The notes under the pieces are model-generated. The model was not told where the DNA came from. It saw only the letters and a program-made list of their open reading frames with translations, and made no database searches. The translations under genes and the position numbers were made by a program. From positions 19,978,931 to 20,042,930 of the forward strand of contig CAIIXF020000003.1 in NCBI GenBank assembly GCA_903813345.2: DNA of 64,000 nt, in the 5' to 3' direction. Positions 57,193 through 64,000 of the stretch are shown piece by piece (position 1 is the first letter of the stretch; each line of letters begins with the position of its first letter). Source of the stretch: Owenia fusiformis. Lineage: Eukaryota; Annelida; Polychaeta; Sabellida; Oweniidae.

Positions 57193-57594
57193 TCAAACGT
57201 GCATCTCATCATCATCTTCGTCATTTTCAAAGAAGGAATACTCAGACTCATCATCAGAATCCTGGGTCTTCATCTGGTCAACTTTACTCTTGAGGTTCTC
57301 AACTACAGCAGCCATCTCAGTTGCGTAGTTGTAAAACATCATCTTCATGTTGCTGAGTGTTGATAACTGTAGACGCAAGGAGTAGCGATGAGCCTCTCTC
57401 TGGTGTAGCTTGGCTCGCTGGTACCGTAACTCCACCATCTTGGCTTTGTCATCAATCAGGAGGAGTTGGTCACATGCCCTCGTGAATTTTCTGTAGGCAA
57501 CATCCAGTTGTTCAGTAGTTTGCTCCAAATCCAGACTGCTGTCTCTCTCTGGTACTCCATAAGCTTCAGCTTCTTGCATAGAGTAGGAATCCAT
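57193..57594 (-). CDS. Unknown helical protein family, copy 3 (133 residues)
   Basis: Intronless and complete. It differs from copy 2 at a small number of residues (for example MDSYSMQEAEAYGVPERD, S-L-D-L-E-Q-T-T-E-Q, ENLKSKVDQMKTQDSDDE), with the acidic tail ending DDDEMHV. Changes are fewer in the helical core than in the untranslated flanks by eye, which hints at selection on the protein. Function unknown. Confidence 0.7.
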   Translation of the reverse strand: MDSYSMQEAEAYGVPERDSSLDLEQTTEQLDVAYRKFTRACDQLLLIDDKAKMVELRYQRAKLHQREAHRYSLRLQLSTLSNMKMMFYNYATEMAAVVENLKSKVDQMKTQDSDDESEYSFFENDEDDDEMHV

Positions 57595-57672
57595 TGTGTC
57601 TGTGTGTTTAGAGTTGTGATGTGATTGCTAGGCAAGTCAGATCAGTAATGACTTCAACAAGAATCAAAACAG

Positions 57673-57680
57673 TATTTATA
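57673..57680 (-). promoter_or_regulatory. TATA box of helical-protein copy 3
   Basis: TATAAATA on the minus strand, 79 nt before the ATG. Confidence 0.72.
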
Positions 57681-57714
57681 CTGTTTTAGAGGAAACTAAT
57701 GTCACTTCAAAGAA

Positions 57715-58083
57715 ACAGTGACATCAGACAGTTTGAAACATCAAGAGCAAACCTCAAACAGTGATTTCAAACTTTGACATCAGACAGTTTAAAACATCAA
57801 ATACAGTTATAACATTGACATATGACAGTTTAAAACATCAAGAGCAAATCTCAAACAATGATTTTAAACATTGACATCAGACAGTTTAAAACATCAAATA
57901 CATTGTACAGTGATAGAAATTACTATAAACTTTGACATCAAGCAGTTTATTACACTCACTTCAAACATTGTCATCAGACAGTTTAAAACATCAAATACAG
58001 TGATAGAAATTACTATAAACTTTGACATCAAGCAGTTTATTACACTCACTTCAAATATTGACATCAGACAGTTCAAAACATAT
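57715..58083. repeat. Degenerate ACATTGACATCAGACAG repeat upstream of copy 3
   Basis: Same family as 54220-54620, here with two nearly identical blocks containing CAGTGATAGAAATTACTATA (about 57908 and 58000). Confidence 0.8.
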
Positions 58084-58156
58084 CAAAGATAGTTCTCATG
58101 ATATGATTATAAACTTCAGTTGGTTAAGTGTGGACAAAAAAAATTTTGAAAAAATT

Positions 58157-59287
58157 GCTATATGTACCTGCACATGTTATTTTCTAGTACAAAATAAAGT
58201 ATGAATGCATGTGTGAATTTCCTTGCTTCCTTTTCAGGAAAGTATCATTACATTGCAGTCCTGCCAACCTTTTATGAAAAATTTGTTGGAGATTTTTTTT
58301 AAAAAAGCGGCACTTTTACAGGAGATTTTTCAAAAATCTGGTAGTTTTTGCTGTAGTTTTCAATAAAATGCTGTAGTTTTAGGTGGATTTTTGAAAAATG
58401 GTAGTTTTACGGTAGATTTTGTAAAAACGGTAGTTTTTGCGGAATCGTATTATCTCCAGTTTTTCTTCTAAAAAAGCAGTAGTTTTTACAGTTAATTTTC
58501 TATAAAGTGGTAGTTTTTACAGTAGATTTTTGAAAAAATGGTAATTTCTGTTTATATCCACCATTTTTGAGCATTTCCGACAAGTTAGAGCAACTGAAAC
58601 CTTGTAAATCAAGATGTTTGCTGAGTAAGCACTTTCAAATTATCCATGTGCATAAAATGTAGTTCTTCCATCCCTATTTGAACGATGTTGCCCATTTTTA
58701 GGTGAATGTGTGACATTAAGCATAAGGTTAAGTTAAATGCAATTAGAAAACAAAACAATATGACGAAAATATCAAGTACTAAGGTTGATGATTGAATTGC
58801 TTATTTGCGCTTATTTACATGAAAGTTGGCATAAAACAAGAATGAGTTGTTTTTTTTACAAATGATTTTACGGGAGATTTCAGCAAAACTATGAGAGATT
58901 TTATGAAAAAGATTGCGGGAGATTTTAGTACAGGAGTCTTAACGAAGGAAAATGATACGGGAGTCTAGTTATTTTTTTACGGAAACCAAAAATTTACAGT
59001 AGATTTCTGTAAAAAAAAATGGATGGTTAGCAGGTATGCATTATCTTTTTTTAGTATATCTGGTAAAAGGTCAATGGTAACTCCAGGAAATGCTGATATT
59101 TCATGCTCTCTTATTTTCCAAATTGTTTTTCTCAAAGTTTCTGGACAACACTGGAGCCTACCATTCACCTGTTTCCAGGTTTATTAAAAGAAGACAGTGT
59201 AATGATACTTTCCTGAAAAAAACAAGGAAATTAACACATGCCTTCATACTATATTTTGTACCAGAAAATGACATGTGCAGGTATAGC
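58157..59287. mobile_element. Foldback structure with about 95-bp arms around a GTAGTTTTTACAGTAGATTT repeat core
   Basis: The left arm 58157-58253 (CCTGCACATGTTATTTTCTA ... TTCAGGAAAGTATCATTACA) is inverted at 59195-59287. Just inside are GCAGTCCTGCCAACC and GGTTAGCAGGTATGC, likely the ends of an inner MITE. The core has about eight loose units of GTAGTTTTTACAGTAGATTT. No gene; the small open frames inside are not supported. Confidence 0.65.
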
Positions 59288-59440
59288 AATGTTTTTGTGC
59301 ACCATTACCTTAAGGCTGCTTGCTGAATATTATATTCTTGTATTTTCTCATGAACCTTTTACAGTCACATGATCAAAAACTTATCACATTACTTGATAAT
59401 CAATAAGTCATACAACGTTTCAAATGTTATCAATAAAAAA

Positions 59441-59837
59441 ATGTCACAAGACGTCAATGGCAGCCTTCCTTATGCTTTCATAGACAGTACAATTAAAGAC
59501 AATCCGATGCTCGGATTCCCAAACGACTTCATTGAGCTAATGAGTGAATATTTTCGCATGGTAACTTGGAATGATGTTCAGAGAGAAAAATCAATTTCTC
59601 GAAAGGTTGTTGCTGCATTCGTCAGCTCTCCAACACACATATCTCTTCAAAACAACCTGGATATGTTTACAAATTTAAAAGTTATTGCAAACTTAGGTGT
59701 AGGTGTGGATCATTTAAAGATACCACTATACACAGAGAAGGGTATAAAGGTTGCAAACACACCTGATGTACTTGGACCATGTGTTGCGGATATGGGATTC
59801 ATGCTTATTCTTGCGACTGCACGAAATGTCAAAACTG
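59441..59837 (+). CDS. D-2-hydroxyacid dehydrogenase, N-terminal exon, type 1 (copy C)
   Basis: A paralog of copy A. MSQDVNGSLPYAFIDSTIKD aligns with A from its ATG at 38100, so the start at 59441 is preferred; an in-frame ATG at 59369 exists but that stretch is not conserved. Marks: NLKVIANLGVGVDHLKI, KGIKVANTPDVLGPCVADM. It ends at the same GTAATT donor, phase 1. Upstream sequence back to about 59330 is a diverged copy of the ZFAT/dehydrogenase promoter. No later exon seen. Confidence 0.72.
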
Positions 59838-59989
59838 GTAATTATACGTCAGAATTTTAGTATGGCATTCACTTGCATTGAAACACAGTCATTAAACAGA
59901 TGGTGGGGTTGTCCTGAATAGAAAACCCACCCCTCCCAAATCTGTGGACCAAAAACAATATTTATCTGTTACCATGCCTGTGGTTTGTA

Positions 59990-61030
59990 AAATCTGTCTA
60001 ACATTCATCTTTACTTTCCATTACACCAGCAGCCTCAGATACCATGGCCAGTTCCTCCTGATATGCAGTCTCAATTTACTGTGATAATCCTCATAGTGAA
60101 ACTCAGGGTTCTCCACAGGATTTTTTCTCAAGTGGGTGCAAAATTCTCATTTTCATAATTGAGACCTAAATAGGTCAAAATATGCCAATTTTCACGATTT
60201 TTCTCATTTTCAAGTGGGTGCAAATGGATTTTTAGGTGAGTGCAAACTTGTTTTTAAAGGGGCCCCTTTAAAATCTCAGGTGGGTGGTGCGCCCACTTGC
60301 TTTCATACTGGGGAGATCACTGAAATGTTTTATGCATGTAAACTCATAATTTAATTTTCACGTGACTATGACCTATAGATGATATGACCTTGCCCATACA
60401 GTATATGATCGAAACGGTGACCTACAGATTTACAAAATTTTGAAATACAAATCTTTAAGTCTGCTTAACATTCATGGCTTATGGTTGACCTTTAAGGTTA
60501 TTCTTTTTTGTTTTGAATTCAAACAATGTTAGATCAAACAACTTACATCTCATACACACTGATGTTAAGTGTAATGTTCATATATGTGTCAATCTGAGAT
60601 AAGGTATCAGAAAATGTGCCAAGTACTGAAGTCATCTCGACTGATCATTTGATAATGGTTTGTGGTACATTTGATGACCTTTGAGGCAAAGTCTGTCCTC
60701 TTAAAAAGTATATTTTCTTTATTTTTTAATTTTCACAGTTGATGGTATTTTTCTGGCTGTTTTTCATATGTTATCCATAAAATAAGCAGCCCAACAAGTG
60801 AATATGTTATGCTGTACATATGTATATACTACAAAATAGGGATACATGAGAAATGTCATGAGGAAGCACAAAGCGCAATATTGAAAAACAGGTTTTCAAT
60901 AATCTTACCACTGCTTTCAACAATGCCATCCACCATGTAGATGTCAGAAAGTTACATTGTTTTAGCATGCTGTAGTTCTTCATTCATCTAAATATACCAA
61001 CGTAATGTATATACTAGTATTCATAATTTA
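59990..61030. other. Duplicated spacer; type 2 exon missing
   Basis: 60500-60790 is paralogous to the region upstream of copy D (62390-62570). From 60850 (GAGGAAGCACAAAGCGCAAT) it matches the region downstream of copy B (51430). The type 2 exon expected between them is absent, so one was deleted here. A second copy of the 31297 MITE lies at about 60106-60322. Confidence 0.6.
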
Positions 61031-61163
61031 AATTCTCTTTTGTATGAATTGGTAGTCCTGAAAAGGACTGTTTTGTGTGCTCTGCTGATGCTACTGCTCT
61101 GCTCCTCACACCATAAAAGGAAAATTGGAGAAATTCTTCATCCAAAATATGTTGGTTGCTGCT

Positions 61164-61562
61164 TCAAACTTGTATTTCATCATCTTCATCATTTTCAAAG
61201 AAGGAATACTCAGACTCATCATCAGAATCCTGGGTCTTCATCTGGTCAACTTTACTCTTGAGGTTCTCAACTACAGCAGCCATCTCAGTTGCATAGTGGT
61301 AAAACATCATCTTCATGTTGCTGAGTGTTGATAACTGTAGACGTAAGGAGTAGCGATGAGCCTCTCTTTGGTGTAGCTTGGCTCGCTGGTAACGAATTTC
61401 CACCATCTTGGCCCTGTCATCAATCAGTAGCAGCTGTTCACATGCTCTTGTAAATTTTCTATACGCAACATAGAGTTCTTCAGTAGTTTCCTCCAAATCA
61501 TGGCTGTTGTCTCTCTCTAGCACTACATAAGCTTCAGATTCTTGCATAGAATAGGAATCCAT
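61164..61562 (-). CDS. Unknown helical protein family, copy 4 (132 residues)
   Basis: Intronless and complete. It is the most diverged copy (EAYVVLERD, EETTEELYVAYRKFTRACEQ, RAKMVEIRYQRAKLHQREAH), still with the acidic tail (DSDDESEYSFFENDEDDE). It lies outside the 1.75-kb tandem, between dehydrogenase copies C and D, on the strand opposite to them. Confidence 0.7.
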   Translation of the reverse strand: MDSYSMQESEAYVVLERDNSHDLEETTEELYVAYRKFTRACEQLLLIDDRAKMVEIRYQRAKLHQREAHRYSLRLQLSTLSNMKMMFYHYATEMAAVVENLKSKVDQMKTQDSDDESEYSFFENDEDDEIQV

Positions 61563-61639
61563 TGTGTTTGTGTCTTAAAGTTGTGATGTGATTGCTAGGC
61601 AAGTCAGATCAGCAATGACTTGAACAAGAATTGAAACAG

Positions 61640-61647
61640 TATTTATA
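61640..61647 (-). promoter_or_regulatory. TATA box of helical-protein copy 4
   Basis: TATAAATA on the minus strand, 78 nt before the ATG, in the same GAGCAGTATAAATACTG context. Confidence 0.72.
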
Positions 61648-61779
61648 CTGCTCTAGAGGAAATGAATGTCACTTAAAGAAACATTGACATCAGACAATCA
61701 GACAGTTTAATACAGTCATTTCAAACAGCCAGTTACTGTTTAAAACATCAAGAGCAAACCCCAAAATGATTTTTAATAA

Positions 61780-62345
61780 AATCGTGGGCGTGAGATTTAA
61801 ATAGGAACTGTTATTCTTAGGTTTCCCAGTGTGTACCATTGTGAGCTATTGATCTAGCTAAGTCTATCTATAGGATTCATGATACTAATTTTTATTAATG
61901 GTGATAATCATTTTGCCAAATGTCATATTTTACACATTGTTTTATATTTTAACAATAAAGCGATTAGAATATGTAATATAAAGTTGTACTAATCCAATTT
62001 AAGAATCTCTTATTATCTTGTATTTAGCACAAATAACATCCCTTTTGTTATTTTGACTACAAAGCTTGTGATATTTCCCCACAAAACATGATTTATTGAG
62101 ATAAGTCTGTCAACCTCTGAAATGTTATTTTTGTGCACTCTTTGAGGTCAACTGACCATGACCGTTTTGATGTACCGTGTGCCAAGTTAATATTTATTCT
62201 GGCGCTAAATCAAAAAGTTGTTGTTTCAAACTACTACGAAGGTTGAACCAAAGTATAAATATAGATTAGTTTCACATTTGCATGCATTCCAATGGCCAAA
62301 TTAATATTTTTAATTTATTGAACTTCACAAAAAGAAATACAGATG
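61780..62345 (+). other. Paralog of 39270-42000 lacking its transposons
   Basis: GTGGGCGTGAGA, TTTTTATTAATGGTGATAAT, ACAATAAAG, AAGAATCTCTTATTATCTTG, CCGTGTGCCAAGTTAAT and GGCGCTAAATC follow in the same order as in 39270-42000, without the foldback, Helitron-like and CAG-family insertions. It therefore supplies empty sites for them. Confidence 0.85.
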
Positions 62346-62801
62346 TCCAGTGTTATGTGTCCTATCTGAGATAAGTTATCAGAAAATGAACATGTGGCCA
62401 AACACTAAAGTACATGTAGTCTCAACCATCAGCAGTCCTTTCATTTGATTTGGTTTGTGGTACATTTGTCGACCTTTGAAGCAAAATCTGCCTTCTTAAA
62501 AAGCCTATTTTATTTATTTATTCTGATAATTTGCCTGTGTTTCATATGTTATCCATAAAATAACAGTGAAAATGCTTGGCTGGACAAAAGTCTATTTTAT
62601 TTTTTTATTTTGATAATTTGCCTGTTCTTCATATGTTATCTATAAAATGACAGTGTTTGACTGCACAGATGTTAACTGCGGGATACATGAACATGACTGT
62701 AAAACAAACATACTTGTCTTGTAGTACATGTACTTTTATCATTTGCACTCTAACTTGTCGATTACACTTTACATTTTGGTAATTTGTTGGATAGAACGAA
62801 C

Positions 62802-63204
62802 ATGAGTAATGCAAATAAACCATATGTATTTATGTATGCATTACAAGAAGAGAATGTTAAAATTGGAACATTTCCTAAACAACTTGAGGATATATTGAAG
62901 GAGAATTTGAACATAATAACCTGGAAGATGATACAAAATGACAGATCTTTATGTGAAAAAATTCAAGGCGCTCTTTGGGGCAAGAAAAAGCCTCCGATAG
63001 ATGTATGGTCAATTGTTGAGCACCTGGATATGTTCCCAAACCTAAAGGTGGTTGCAAATTATGGTGTTGGAAAGGAACATATTCCAATAAAGGAGTTTAG
63101 CCAAAGGGGTATAAGAGCATCAAATACAAGTGGAAGTTGTAGTGCAGCATGTGCTGACTTTGCTTTGGGGCATATATTAGCAGTTGCACGCAATCTTAAA
63201 TCAG
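62802..63204 (+). CDS. D-2-hydroxyacid dehydrogenase, N-terminal exon, type 2 (copy D)
   Basis: A close paralog of copy B (about a dozen differences in 134 residues, for example GVGKEHIPI for GVGMEHIPI and SCSAACADFALGHILAVARN). It has the same ATG context (GAACGAACATG) and the same GTACTG donor in phase 1. It is the last of the four and the one nearest to any exons beyond the right edge. No Rossmann-domain exon lies in the remaining 0.8 kb. Confidence 0.78.
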
Positions 63205-63357
63205 GTACTGTAGTACTATGAGAAACTGTAAATGATGGAATAAATATTAAGAAAATACATTTGATTTTTACCAGTTACTATTTTTCTTTTCAGATTAGGA
63301 TTTAAAAAGAGCACATGGGGATCCTATAAATCATTTCTTTACTTCCATACACTAATG

Positions 63358-63847
63358 CAGGCCTGTCAACTGTCCCGCAATTTGCGTATTTGTCACGCAT
63401 TTGCTGAAGAATTTGAAGTCACGCCAGTTATTCTTGCGTGACAGAAAGTGTCACGCAAATACGCATTTTACCTGGTAATTGTCAAGCAAAATATTTCTGC
63501 AGAAAAATTTCTAAAAAAGATCGTCTACACAGCAAAAATACGAACGCCGAAAAAAAACGTACGCATTTCGTTCGAACTTTTCACGCGAATTACGTATATG
63601 TCACGCATTCCGTTCAAAATATTTCGTACCAACCCCCCCCCCCCCCCCCCCCCCCCCGTTGATGGATGTTTGAAACGCGAGCGTAGCGAGGTGTTCAAAA
63701 TTTGGCAAGATGTAATAAAATTTAAACCAAGGTGTTCAAAATTTGGATCAAGGTGTTCAGATTTGGACCAAGGTGTCCACATTTTGAGGGGAGGTGTTCA
63801 ACATTTCCAAGTCACTCATGTTAGGTGTTCCCAAGTTGACAGGCCTG
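63358..63847 (+). mobile_element. CAGNNCTGTCAA-family MITE, complete (490 bp)
   Basis: The ends CAGGCCTGTCAACT and AGTTGACAGGCCTG are perfect inverses. CTAATG flanks both sides (63352-63357, 63848-63853). The paralogous site after copy B (near 51325) is uninterrupted. It holds a pure C run at 63633-63657 and GGTGTTCAAAATTTGGA units. No coding capacity. Confidence 0.92.
63633..63657. repeat. Homopolymer C run (25 bp)
   Basis: An uninterrupted C tract inside the MITE; its length is likely unreliable in the assembly. Confidence 0.9.
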
Positions 63848-64000
63848 CTAATGCGTGTTAAGAATATTTGTTTCAGGACTTTTGAGTACTGTAGGAGTAT
63901 ATGAAATATGCATTTATAAAAATATAGTATAAGCCTGTGCTACTTCAAAGGATGTTTTGTCATGAGAAAGCACAAAATGCAATATTGAAAAACAGGTTTT

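Noticed and set aside
55255-61331. Plus-strand frames opposite the helical-protein copies (MLIVLKRTVWCAVLIHLLCS type)
   Set aside because: They recur only because the whole unit is duplicated. The minus frame has a full start, TATA box, conserved length and protein-level conservation; the plus frame overlaps it and has none of these.

Overview
This window is nuclear DNA from an AT-rich, transposon-rich invertebrate genome, most likely a lophotrochozoan and probably a bivalve mollusc. The host genes are split into many short exons with GT-AG introns. The intergenic DNA is full of small DNA transposons, foldback elements and rolling-circle-like elements with (CCGT)n tracts and internal repeats, a style I associate with bivalve 'pearl'/HINE elements (from memory, not searched). 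I see no rRNA, CRISPR or bacterial features, and no clear retrovirus or LTR element.

Layout. (1) 1-1546, minus: the first two coding exons of a small secreted cysteine-rich protein that runs off the left edge. Its intron holds a tandem array split by a MITE. (2) 1.6-6.0 kb: no gene seen; a hAT MITE, a tRNA-Leu-like SINE or pseudogene, and a degenerate repeat. (3) 6094-18258, plus: 18 exons of a K-Cl cotransporter (SLC12A4-7/KCC type), from the sixth transmembrane segment to the C-terminus. The 5' half is not in the window. Four of its introns have textbook U12-type (minor spliceosome) signals. One exon end and the stop-codon region are each the seed of a tandem repeat. (4) 18.7-22.3 kb: no gene seen. 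(5) 22350-38030, minus: a complete ZFAT-type zinc-finger/AT-hook gene, 19 coding exons (about 1413 residues) plus a 5' non-coding exon. One zinc-finger exon is followed by eight extra 119-bp units, each keeping both splice sites. (6) 38.0-64.0 kb: an accessory region built from duplicated segments. It has four first-exon-only copies of D-2-hydroxyacid dehydrogenase genes in two types (38052, 50748, 59441, 62802, all plus) and four copies of an intronless TATA-driven gene for an unknown 132-133 residue helical protein (minus). Many DNA transposons lie among them, several of which can be dated against empty sites in the paralogous segments.

How the parts relate. ZFAT and the first dehydrogenase exon are head to head and share a short promoter with a CACGTG box. 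A copy of that promoter travelled with the second dehydrogenase copy at 59.4 kb. The dehydrogenase exons encode only the first half of the substrate/catalytic domain. All end in the same splice phase with an intact donor, but no later exon is visible. They could be alternative first exons of a gene that continues past 64 kb, or stranded duplicates. The KCC and ZFAT genes look ordinary and functional. Their odd feature is minisatellites that start inside exons and carry exon sequence plus splice sites or the stop codon.
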